From contig OW387135.1 in assembly GCA_936440205.1 (NCBI GenBank), forward strand, positions 37,116,792-37,180,791: a stretch of 64,000 bases of DNA, given 5' to 3'. The translations under genes were made by a program, and so were the position numbers. This document shows, in pieces, positions 1-11,700 of this stretch. This stretch comes from Lepidonotus clava. Lineage: Eukaryota; Annelida; Polychaeta; Phyllodocida; Polynoidae. A model generated the notes under the pieces. That model saw only the letters and a program-made list of their open reading frames with translations. It was not told the DNA's origin and did no database searches. Position 1 is the first letter of the stretch; every line of letters starts with the position of its first letter.

Positions 1-1328
1 GAGCAGCCACGTTTTGCCACATGTCAGAACCATCAAAATTCATGCGGATGAATTTGTCCTAACCTGTGGCAAATTGGTCTTAAATTTGCCAAACTTATGT
101 CTGTATTTTTCTACAGGTGCTAGTTTCAAACGTCAAAGGCTGGACTCAGGGGTAAATGATAGGCTGGTCACTGTACTATGTAATCAGAGGGGGGCTGCGA
201 GTACCAGCAGTGTCCCTTTCGTGATGTGTTTGTCCCTTTGGCACTGTGCGGCCATCTGGTACAGGTGTGAAGGTAGCATAGAGAGCTGATAAGACAGGGA
301 CAAGCGAAATTATATGACGTCACGCTATCTTCAAGAATACCATTTGCATATTTAGAACTTGATCTAAAACTCAACGTTTGAGTTAAACATGTCCAATAAT
401 ATATTTTAAAAGATTCGAAAGTAAGGCCTGCCTCCCAGGCTAGGGTAAGCCACAGTTCCGTGTGGTTCTGTGGGCAAGCCAAGTGGAACTTGAGGTAGGA
501 CAGATGAATCCCAGACCTGAGATCCACCTACAAAATGAGCAGCTTACACAGCGGTAGATCTAGTGAGTTTTGTTCAAAGCAAAATTTTTTAGTAGTAGCA
601 GATCTTTTATTGACAGTCAAGAAGTCAATTTGACTTACATGGCATAGGAGGCGGTCCTTAAATGACATCATGCCAATGGGGGGGGGGGGGGGGGGGGCAT
701 GTTTCTATCTCCAGGCATAATAAGGGGGGCATGTAATGCATCACATCTTGTTGAAAAAACCCAAGATTTCAAGAATTTTAGAGACGCAGAATTGAAAAAA
801 AAAGTAAATTGAAGGTTCTATTTAGAATAAAGTGGCTTGAAGTAAATCTAGATGGTGTAACAAAAATCGGCTACACATTGATAATAAAAAATCCCAATTG
901 TGTCCATATTGGTTTATCATGTCTAATTACTATAAACCGTATGATCTAGTATATCATACACATTAAGACATCTTTTGATAATTACTTTTTAGAAATAAAG
1001 CGTGTAAAAAAAAAAGGAAATTGTGATGTTAATATCTTTTAAAGTAAATTTTTGGAGTGGTTAAAGGGGAGATATGTTGTACTTGTTCTTTGGCGTGAAA
1101 CTTTATTCCATAAGCTATAATTACTGTATACGTCTTCATGTGATGTCACATAAGCTCACTTTAATCGGAACTTCAACTTAAATTTATCAAGTACATATAT
1201 CTTTTGTACATGAATGTCTGAGAAGTTTAGACAATGGACGTTTGCGAGCAGTTAATGCGCATGGTTTCTCAGTGAACCTTACGTAAACTCATATTATTAA
1301 AACACATTCTTCTCATGTACTGATTCAG
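1..1328. other. LRPAP1 intron or 5' flank, no gene seen
   Basis: This is AT-rich sequence upstream of the first visible LRPAP1 exon. It contains a run of 20 G at 678-697. No exon with the family's signal-peptide region was found. Confidence 0.6.
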
Positions 1329-4300
1329 AAAATGAGCCCAGCCGAAATGGACGAGTTGTATATGGATCTCAAAATACATGATAAACTGGAGCTGGACCTG
1401 AAGCGGGTGAAAGTGGAAGGTGGGGACGAGGACGGCGAACAGGAGGCCAGCGTTCGCGATAAGCTGCGAGGTGAGTGCTGTGTGTGGGCGTAAGTGGCCA
1501 CACTCTATAGACCACAAGGAGGTTTTGGAGTTATATTTTACCGTTTCGAGTGTGCTTAATAACAATGTCAGATAAGATAGTGGCAGTTCAGAAGCATGTA
1601 AATCATCTTGAGTTCCAGTGAAAACCAGTTTCTGATTAAGTTGTTTAGTCACCGTTCGGCAGTTGTAATAATGAGTCCAATGACCATGGAATATTGGATA
1701 TCGGTGAATAGAAACGTACCAGCCAAAATGAAAGTAATCAGTGAGTTTTGCGTTAGACACTTTTCTGACGTAAAGGGTAGAGACCTGTGACGGGCGGTCA
1801 ATTTAATATTCTAAATGCGCAATATATCTCTGTCCTTTTAGACCAGGAATAAACATGTGAAAATTATTGTTACCATATCAACATTAATTTGCATTTTAAA
1901 TGTGATTTTATCAAAGGATTCGGTGATTTTCAAAATGGAGACCCTGTCACAAGATCTATGGGAGTTTTGCACGAGCTTCTAGTAACGAAGTGATCATGGG
2001 AAGATGTCTAGTGGTAATATTGAATTTGAAATATTCTTTTCGCGTCAGGTTCCATGATGCATCCTTTATTTTTTCTTCAACAGAAATTCTTCATCGGTAT
2101 GGGCTTCAAGACCATTTTGGGGACAAAGATGAAAATGAGACCTTTTATAAAAAGAAGATTGGAGAAAAAGACTCCCACATGCTCAAGATGGACAAGAAAG
2201 TAGCAAAACTGTGGAAGAAAGCTCAAATGTCTGGATTCTCAGGTAAGTAAAGGTTTTGAATCGTGCTTCGAATATCTTTTAGCACATTTAAATATATAAT
2301 AACTTAAAGGAGAACCGCAAAGGCGATTCCAATGTTAACATTATACTGAAGATGTATTTCTATAAATACATGTACAAAAAATATTGCTGATATATCAAAA
2401 GTATAGGAGAAATTAATATCAAAAAATTAAGTTGCATAGTGGCTTCTACTGAGTGCTGGTGACGTCATCTAGGCTCTTTTAGATAAGGATTTTTTGTTGC
2501 ATATATATTTGTTGCTAAAATGGTTCTCCGAGTTGGGAATTGAAATATTTCTTATTCATAGAACTCAAAACTCTTCCGCACCTATCTAGATGAGGAGCTT
2601 TCCCAGTTGAAGAGAGAATTCCTTCATCACACACAGAAGATGGACGAGTACAAAGAGCTGAAAAACGAGATCGATGCCTTTGAAGGTAATTACTTACAGG
2701 GGTATATAATGTCTGCTGATTAGAGAAGCAATTGTACTAGGATACCAAAATATTTGGGTTTTATGAAAGAATATCAATAGATAATGTTTTATGATGAGAA
2801 AACAGAAATGTTTGGGAGGCGGCGGACAGCTCTCACCCTCACTTCTTTAAGGATAGACAACACCTCTCAGCAGCCAATTCGCGGGACTCTCTTTAAATAG
2901 GCTTATATTTTCTAACATTTGTAGCATGGATATAGGTGTTATATCATTATATACCCTTTTAATAGGAGTATCTAGTCATATAATTCATATTTTGATGAGT
3001 AAATAAATACCCGTGCGAGCAGCTGCTGGGCCGTTCGGCCGATTACTACATACCCAGGGTACACACCATCAAACTGTACCCTGGTGCCACTTCGGAATCA
3101 GCCAATCAGAAGAGCCGATACATAGGAGGGTTGGGCATGTATCAGCTAGACTGTAGTAGACCCAGGGTACAGAAAATGAAGACCTAGAGTATAGTAGGTA
3201 AAGAAAGTGATCTCAGGGGCTCAGCAGGTTAGGCCCCAATAAAGCAGGCCAGTACTCAATAAAGAATTCAGTAGGCTCAGGGTACGGAAGGTGTTGACCC
3301 TGGGTATAGTAATTAAAATTAGTAGACTCAGGGTAGAAAAGGTGAAGACCCAGGGTATAGTAGGTAAAGTTGGCAACATTCAGGGCCTCAATCGCTAAGT
3401 AGGGCAGGGCTATGCATTATAAGGGTAGTGCCCTCAGGGTATGGAAGGTGTATACCCAGGGTGCAGTAAAATTAGTTGACTCAGGGTATAGAAAATGAAG
3501 ACCCAGGGTATAGTAGAGCTAGTAGACCCAGGGTATTCTGTAAATTAGTAGACCCAGGGAAGAGAAAATGAATACCCAGGGTATAGTAGAGCTAGTAGAC
3601 CCAGGGTATAGTAGAGTTAGGCGACCCAGGGTAGAGAAAATGAATACCCAGGGTATAGTAGAGCTAGGCAACCCAGGGTATAGTTTAGTAGACCCCCAGG
3701 GTATAGTGCTGTGAGTAGACCCAGGGTACATAGTTAAGTAAGTATATCCAGGGTACAGAAGGTGAAGACCCAGGGTATTCTAGGGTAAAGCTGGTAGATT
3801 CAGTGGCTTAGAAGCCCGGTGCCCAGCTGCTGGACATAAGGGCTGGTAGTAGACCCAGGGTAAAGAATGTGATTACCCAGGGTATAGTAGATAAATGCTG
3901 TAGACTTAGGGTACAGAAGCTGAAGACCCAGGGTATAGTAGGCATTGGTTGTATACTCAATGGCTGAGAGCTATAGCAGTATCAGGCTGTAGAATGTTAG
4001 GGTAGTAGACCCAGGGTATAGAAGGTGAAGACCCAGTGTAGCAGCAGGTTGCTGAAGTAAGGTGCATTCTGATTGGCTGAATTAAAAGTAGACCCTGGGT
4101 ATAGTTCTCTGCAGCATACCCTGGGTCAAGTGTAATCGGCCGAACGGCCCAGCAGCGTATGAGCATGTCGGAAATACAAAAAACTCATTTTTAACTTTTA
4201 TTTTTTGAACATGAATATCTCTCTTAATATTTCTTGGAATGGCATGAAATTTTCACAGCATAGAGAGAACATTCATTTGGAGGGAAGCGTGTCTCAGATT

Positions 4301-6317
4301 TTTTATTTACTTTTTTGTTTTTGTTTTATAAAATCTAGAAAATAATATTGAAAAAATTAACAAAAAGTTTCCCGTTTTTTGATATAAAATGAAAACCAGG
4401 ACCTAAATGAAAAATCTGAGACACGCTTCCCTCCATTGGATCATTATTGTTGTGCTCAAGAAATTTCATTACAATCTATTGAGTGGTTACCAAGATATCC
4501 ATGTTCAAAAAATAAAAGTGAAAAAATAAGTTTTTTTCAGAAAATTTCTAGAATTTTAAAGTGTTGATTACAAAATGTATTCCAAAAGATGGAGAAAAAT
4601 GTGCTCTTTCATTTGATATCTAATATGAAGTTTTAGCCCTCCTGGCTTCTGCAAAATCTCCATTCTCGTAAGTGAAGCCACTCTGAGGTGTTGTCTATCC
4701 TTAACACATATTTTGAACGAGTATGATGGGTACCAGCAACGATTTTTTCAAAAGATGTTCGCCAAAAACTGGAACTTTTTCCCTATAGTCACTTCATAAT
4801 ATCGTAAAATGTAATGTTCTCATAATAGAATTAGATTTAGCTTACAATATTTCACCAACGGATTTTCGAAATTCAATCTGCCATCTCCAAGCAGGTGTCA
4901 GGCGAAGGGCGTACAAATGCTTTTCTATTTTGTATATTATAGTGCCAAATTTAACTTTTAAATCATATTGTGCTAATCTTCTATATATCTTCATCACACC
5001 CTAGCAATTTAACTGGAATCGAATTGAAAATGCTGTATTCAATCTGCAGGAATATCTGATAATTCGGTGGATGGGTTCAAAAATCAAGGTTTTGACCTGA
5101 ACGACAAAAAACAGATGAACGCTGACTTGAAGTCAAAGTATAGGGAGATGAAGACTGATTACGAGCGGTTGGAGCGTCTGTCTCGTGCCCCAACTGACGA
5201 CTACGACTTCACCGAGCCCAATGTCATAGACCTCTGGCTTCTTGCCAAAAAAGCTAACTTCTCTACAGAAGAACTGGATTCCCTCAAGGTAAGAATCATA
5301 TATCTGTTCGAGGGCTAAAGTAGTGATATTTTACTTAAGAAAATCTTCTGTGGATTGATAAGGGGTCTGTGGATCGATAGGGAAACAGATGTAGTAATGA
5401 TAACTAGAGCCTATATAAAAATAATGGAGACATTCTTCCCTCTATATGTATCTAAGTAACACTCATTTAAAATTTGGAGTTTCTATTACAAATAATAGGT
5501 GAGATATCCTTGTTCAAAAAATAATGATGAAAAATCAACTTTTTATTTTTACTAAACTGACATTCAGCGAATTTCTATCCCATTCACATTTGCTTCATAT
5601 ATCCAAAAAGCTATCATTCTTACATGTTTGATGATACATATAATATATTTGTGACACTAATAAAGAGTTCACTTAAACTACATTTTCCTCCTATCGGTAC
5701 AGGTTGAACTAGCGCACTTTGAGCACAAGATTAAGAAACACCACCACTACCAGGACCAAGTCAGGCTGTCCAAAGACAATTTCAAGACCAACCATCTGCC
5801 ACAAAAACACAACGACTTGGAACAGAAAGCAAACGACTACGGGCTTAAGGTTAGGAACTTAAATCATAATTATACCTCTCTTCCGCTAAATTTTCAGCTT
5901 ATCAAAAAAAGTTATATATAGTTCGTGTTGGGGATGTGCGTTTCTCATAAAAGAAAGGAAAGATTATTTATGTTACACAGTATACACGTCTGTTCAGTGA
6001 ATACTACTTTATATGTTATTAATGATGTCCACACGATTATTTTATCCATCTAGATCTATAATTATGTTTTAGTAACTTACGAGAACTTACGGTCACTGAT
6101 TTAATTTTATTCAATTACATAGTACTCAATCATATTCTTCTCTTATATTTGTGAAATAGAAACAAGTCTATATATCTTTAACGCAGATTCGACTTTGATT
6201 CGTCAATACATGCAGATATGATTTGCATTAAATATTATTCACTTTCAGGTGAAGAAATACCAGCGTGAGATTAAGAAGAAGATATCTAAAGCATTGGGAG
6301 TTCACACCGAATTGTGA
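1329..6317 (+). CDS. LRPAP1: LRPAP1 / RAP, LRP receptor-associated protein chaperone (5' end missing)
   Basis: ER chaperone that binds LDL-receptor-family proteins and keeps ligands off them during folding. Six exons: 1329-1470, 2084-2242, 2590-2685, 5050-5288, 5703-5849, 6249-6317. All have GT/AG borders and compatible phases, giving 283 residues. The first visible exon reads K-MSPAEMDELYMDLKIHDKLE, which lines up with the first RAP domain. Later exons match the middle domain (DEELSQLKREFLHH) and the C-terminal domain (EPNVIDLWLLAKKANFSTEE), which is lysine and histidine rich. The last four residues are HTEL, a KDEL-like ER retrieval signal (human RAP ends in HNEL). By comparison with human RAP (357 aa), about 75 residues are missing: the signal peptide and the first helix. 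No matching exon with a phase-0 donor was found in 1-1328, so it probably lies left of the window. The ATG at 1332 is internal. The big third visible intron is filled with nested transposons. Confidence 0.95.
2851..4700. mobile_element. TTAA-flanked inverted-repeat DNA transposon, GGATAGAC family, copy 1
   Basis: The ends are perfect 16-base inverted repeats, GGATAGACAACACCTC, and each is directly flanked by TTAA (2847-2850 and 4701-4704). This is the target duplication of piggyBac/Kolobok-type transposons. It has no coding capacity. The right half (about 4190-4600) is a long imperfect palindrome with GAGACACGCTTCCCTCCA and its complement, shared with the copy at 62893-63612. The left half is interrupted by a second element at 3022-4156. 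It lies in an LRPAP1 intron. Confidence 0.85.
3022..4156. mobile_element. Inverted-repeat element packed with CCCAGGGTA repeats, nested in the TTAA element
   Basis: Ends are 25-base perfect inverted repeats, beginning GCTGCTGGGCCGTTCGGCC, at 3022-3046 and 4132-4156. Flanks GTGCGAGCA (3013-3021) and GTATGAGCA (4157-4165) match at 7 of 9 positions, which fits an aged 9-bp target duplication. The interior is about 30 irregular copies of a phrase like GACCCAGGGTATAGTAG, in both orientations near the ends (ACCCTGGGT against ACCCAGGGT). A subterminal inverted segment carries GCCAATCAGA and its complement. No protein is encoded; the long minus-strand frame here is only the repeat translated. Confidence 0.8.
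5430..5645. mobile_element. Decayed fragment of the GGATAGAC TTAA family
   Basis: The order of landmarks (TTCCCTCTATATGTAT, then GATATCCTTGTTCAAAAA, then a T-rich run and a closing AT-rich part) follows the right half of the element at 2851-4700. The terminal repeats are lost. It lies in the next LRPAP1 intron. Confidence 0.5.
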
Positions 6318-6949
6318 TAGAACAACGACATGTAGAAGTCACATTCCTGCCACCGAGCTTTTCAATCTCCTACCTACAGAAGAGGATACATTTGCAAACT
6401 ATGGAGCATAGAGCAATCTCATTTTTACTCGCAATGAAAAGCGCTATCCTTGACATAATACAATATGTGAATGTGTGTGTCTTTAAATCCGTGCTGGGGA
6501 TTAAAACTGTATGTGGTGGATGCCCGGATTCTTTGACAGACCACTTGTTTAGCTATACATTTTCCGTACTCATAAGTTTGAGCAGACAGCTTAGGTTTTA
6601 CACGTTTCAGTTCGTTAAGACCATCTAGACATGCAGTAATATATTGCAGGTCGCTCTTGTTTTTCTAAATTAAAGAATAGAAATGTTAATAGGATATTTA
6701 GTCCAACTTAAAAGTTATCTGACTTATTCATGACATTACGATCTGACACGTAAGATAGTCTTGAGTTCATTACATTTTGGAGGCGTTGCTTCTATCCATT
6801 ACCAATGTAATCGTTCTGTACGTTGCTTCATAAATGAATGCAAGTGTTCCAATCATGCAAATAACACCAATGTTGTAAAGGGACTAGTTACAAACGGGCT
6901 TCCAGTTAGACATCAAAGATGATAATGGTCATAGTGAAGGTTTATATGA

Positions 6950-6962
6950 AATAAAAAATAAA
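6950..6962 (+). promoter_or_regulatory. Candidate polyadenylation signals of LRPAP1
   Basis: Two AATAAA hexamers lie at 6950-6955 and 6957-6962, about 635 bases after the LRPAP1 stop. The interval has no recognisable coding sequence, so it fits a 3' UTR. Placement is inferred from the hexamers only. Confidence 0.45.
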
Positions 6963-8717
6963 GTTAATACCGTTATATAAAATTAATTTGTATAGACATA
7001 TATACGTTCGCCGTGATGTGACCTTAGATGTAACTGCGGCGGCAAACCCAAACAACCAACCAATCAGTGTATGAAGATTCAGCCGTTTTCAGTAGGCAAT
7101 TTCCAGTATGTGACGTGTACGATTTCACTTAAATCAAAGAAGACGTCATGAAGTGCCAATCGATTAATTCTTTGTCTATTCGTTTTCGTTTCCTCGATAT
7201 GGGATTTTGTCGATGATGAGGGCGTTAGACTGGTACACTCCGAAGAGAGGTCCGTTAACCACATTACAAGTTTTATACACATGTCGTGATGTTTGCCCTT
7301 GGCCCAGCGCCCTAGAAAGTAGGAATTAGTTTGGGCCGGTTGGCTAGTGAATATTTCTCAATTGACCTTTTCTAAAGATGAACGTAAGCTGCTTAAAAAT
7401 GTTTAAGAAAAATGATGGTGAAAAAAGGTATACTGTATTAGAAGTGGTCGGGCCAATGGATTTTCTAATTACTAATTTTTCAGTCGGCATACATTATACA
7501 AGTTAGCGACTCAGCTTAAGCTTTAAAATAGATGTTCTGAGATGTAATGGGAGGTATACCTGTTCGCCGACTTGAATAGTGACAAAATATTAAATTACGT
7601 GTCCCCATATGTTTGTTTATTCCATCCCCTATATCTTTTCGTCATATCTAAGTATTACATGTATGAATTTATATCAGGATACAGGTTTAAAGGCCATACC
7701 CATTTGTATGGGGCATTAGTTAACCTTTATCGCCCATTTCTTGTATGACAATTTAGCCAAGTTGCGGGCGATTCACTTTTGGGGCCCTTGATGGGAACGT
7801 CCATGTCGCCCTGTCGAATTTAAGAAACGTCCATGTTGCCCTGTCGAATTTATAAATAGCCCTGTCCCATGTCACTAGGCCCAAAAATAGTCATGTCGCC
7901 ATGTCAAATTTAGGGGTCTAGGGCCATACTTTTGACATCACGATTTCGATGAGAGAGGCAAATAAAACTATTTCTCTGGTCATAGCATTCAATGTCCCTT
8001 TATAGGGTGACAGTTAAGATGTACAGGATGCAGCATCCCTTGTAGATACAACCAGTTGCTACTCCGAACCGATTTAATTTTGTTTTTACTGTAGGAGAAA
8101 GAAATCTCTATTGGAATGCCATTTTTCCTAGAAGACCAAAATTGATAGCGCTTTAGGAGCTTAAAAATGAGTTGTGTTGAGCATCTAATGTTCTTATAAT
8201 TGCAGATTTCTACAACAGGAAACGTTTCAAAATTTCTTATACAACTGACAGTGCACGTACTTGTATCATCCGGATTTTAAAAATAAACATTTATTTAAAT
8301 ATTAGCTGTTCTTGACTTATATTTCGCAAAGAAAGAATCAAATACCCAAAATATAAGTCTTTGTAATTGACAATATTTATTTGCATTTAAACAAATTGTA
8401 ATACTAGTATGTACATCTTCATCCACCTCATTGCACTTGATTATCTTCGTTACAGCAACCCAATCAAACAGTAATGCAAGTCATTACAAAAGCACCAACC
8501 TGTCGTTATTCTATTTAGTTACGTAGGTTGAATTCTACATAACGAGGTGCTAGAATATAATTAACGTAATTATAACATTCACACATAGAATGGATAAAAA
8601 GCGAGCCACCCGACTAAAGAAATCACCGGTAACGAAGGGTAGATTTAATTAGCAAGACAACACGCTAGTCGATTCGTAAACATCGAAAATGTAAGCAGCA
8701 TATTCTAGATATTCTCC
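6963..8717. other. LRPAP1-NFU1 intergenic (tail to tail), short phrase repeats
   Basis: No gene is seen. At about 7798-7912 a phrase like CGTCCATGTCGCCCTGTCGA followed by ATTTA recurs about four times with variations. The rest is unique AT-rich sequence. Confidence 0.5.
8290..8295 (-). promoter_or_regulatory. Possible NFU1 polyadenylation signal
   Basis: AATAAA on the minus strand, about 420 bases after the NFU1 stop. A second copy lies near 8375. AT-rich sequence makes such hexamers common, so this is weak. Confidence 0.25.
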
Positions 8718-11700
8718 TCATGATGTTTCTTTCTCTCCCAGCGTCTTTTCCAACTTTTCAAATTCCGTATTTGTTATCTCATCAACTTCATCTTCAACCT
8801 GAAAGAGTTAAAATCATATATTATTTTACATAACAATATTAAAACGTGTATGAGGGCCAAAAGTACATCCCTGAACGAATGCTTTCTATTGGGTTATTGG
8901 TATTTACTTAGTAACAATGACCATTTTAAACTTTATTTACATAAAAATCACTCCCAGTTTAATACGAAAAGCTTAGATTTTCATCAAAGTTTAGACAGAC
9001 CTCTAAACCTGGGAGACCTCTTCTACTTCGTCTTCTACCTGAATCATCAAATTGACCCATCATTGTAACAAACTTTAATTATCGGCAGGAATTACTCAGA
9101 TAATACACAACCAATGACGTATGCATAATCTTGTATACATTGATTGGAATAATGCCCAAGTTACACAACAAACTGTAAAGAAAACTAAGGAACACGTATC
9201 ATCTTAATCACGAACCAACAAGGTAAAATAATAGCAATTGAAATTAACGTCTAAATGTACCATAGATTCTCCATATCTGTCGCCTGAAGGATGTGTCTCT
9301 ATTTTTTAAATTGAAACTCACCTGCTCAACGTTGACCACCTCTGGGATGTAGAACTGGAGCATGTTCTGCACGCCGTTTTTCAGAGTAACGATGGAGCTT
9401 GGGCAGCTGGTACACGAACCCTGCATCTTCAGCTTCACAACCCCGTCTTCGAAACCCTTTTAACCAACATAAAATTGAAAATGGGTTGCAACTGCCAAAT
9501 ACCGACTCAAAGAGCGCCCAGGGTGAAGATCGGAGATTTATTTGAAAATAAACATGCAATTGGTAAGATGTAATGGCCGTTTTGTATATCAACATTTGAT
9601 ATACCTAGATTTCATCTACAAAGTTCTGCGTGACAATTTACCTTATCTATTCATCTTATATAAAACTAAATCATTTTAAGTCAATCTAAAAACGAGGAAA
9701 GATATACAGTTCGGAAACATTTGAGATATAAAGAGCAGGACGACTTTACTCACCATGAACATGATGTCACCTCCATCCTCCTGAACAGTTGGACGAATCC
9801 GCGTATCCAACAGCTCTTTAATCATTGCCACCGTTTCGTCATCTTCCTCCTCCGTTTCTGTTTCCAGTTTTAGAGACAAAAAAGTACCACATAATATTAA
9901 GGATATTTACCCTCTATAGTGACGTAAATACCGACTATTATTTAGCTCAAACTTCATCACATTGTCTTCATATAGAAATGCAAGATTCGTTAGTTTCCGT
10001 CATATGCGTTACCAGTGTGTAGATGGAAATTCTTGTAGGCTAAATCAGCTAGTCCTTACTAGAGATAATCATCCGTAGTAATGTATACACACGAGGGAAG
10101 AAGTATGACCGGCCTTAAAGACCAATGAATGTGCTACATGTAGCATCGGTGATGTTCACTTACCCTGCGGTGCCTCGGGTTCTCCGGTGACGACAGGCAC
10201 TCCGGAGGCAAAGAAGTCCATTATCGTACCAAATATCTCGGGCTTCAATACTTTCCAGCTAACTTCATCATTCTAGTCAGAATGAAGTACACGGAGAAGA
10301 AAAAGACAATGGTTAAAATAATACTTAGAAACGTGATGATTTTCATATGATCAGACTATTTTGTAAGTCGTCTGGGTACGCAAAATAACAGAAGCCGCCA
10401 GAGACGATTGTGTAGTACATGGTCCGGGGATCCACGGTTATCAAAGTAATCAGATATTTTCATTTAATCACTTCGACCGCGAGCATGTTATTTGATTAAC
10501 AGTCGATATACGACCTCCTGTTTCATTACTTTTAACTGCATACCATGATTAATTGGGAGAAAATAATATACTATTCTTTTAAACATCAGCCGTTTGATGA
10601 GATCCACCCCTCGGCAAATTAGAGGCAATTTGATACCTGATTTAAAATGTTTGAAACATACCTTTGTAACAGTCACATAATCTATGCTCATAAATATGCC
10701 CCGAACTCCTTCGATTCTAAACAGCTGTCTGAAAGAAAATTAGGAAGAGTTTACAAATGTAAAACTACAATTTTGTTTGTAATGATTTCGTACTCCGCGT
10801 CATAATTATGATATACATAATCAGGATAGTCCCCTTAGAATTCGAAACTCCTTTGATTCAAACAAGAGGTTTTGACTGGCAATAGGAAAAAGGAGTATTT
10901 TTTATTACTTCAGGTGAGACTACCAAAGGTTTAATGTTCAGTATCCTCCACTGCTGTCCAACACTGCTTACGGCGCGCTGAATTCATTATGGTTGGAGTA
11001 CAAAAGATCAAGTGGTTGTTGTATGGTTGCAGTAATTGCCACAATGTTGTTCCAAACTTCCCATAACATATATCATATAATCAATTAGCTTATTAACGTT
11101 CCGACACCCAGAGGTTCGTCCAAACACCCGAGGACGGCCCCTAAGGATCTTCTATATTTTATTACGCGACTTTTAGATACATTGTGACCAAAATAACTGA
11201 AATAATAGAGTACTCATTTGCTGTGCGTAACAGAATAGCTGTGAAGTGTTTCGCTGCGCGTGGGGGCAGGCTCTGCACTAGGGTTTTGATACTGCTGATT
11301 TTTTCATACGTTTCAAATTTCATTTTTTTATGAATTAATGCAAAAAAAATGTTATGTCACTCATCTAGTGTTTCTCAATACGAGGAGCGGTATGTTAAAT
11401 CCTTCTACGCACCACGCGTTGTATGAGAGGGTAATAAAATAAAGTACAACAAATCATACTAGTTGTTACCATTACTAACCCAATTTACCAATGTACCTAC
11501 TTTGCAAGGGGCGAGCATTGTGCACGTTTGACATTAGGAAAATCCATGGTGCCGCTCTCCAGGACCTGGACACCAGGCACGAACTTCAGACTGTTCGGGT
11601 TAGGGGTCTCCTGGGTCTGGATGAACATAGTCCGCGCTAAATAAGAAGCAACAAAATGTATGAAAGGATTGCTGTTTTGCAACAACTAACATACAGTGCC

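Noticed and set aside
3047-4130. CRISPR-like look of regularly repeated phrases
   Set aside because: Animal DNA, degenerate phrases, irregular spacing, no unique spacers of constant size, and bounded by transposon ends.
3519-4166. Minus-strand frames rich in YPGSTSSTIPWV
   Set aside because: They are translations of the CCCAGGGTATAG array inside a transposon, not proteins.
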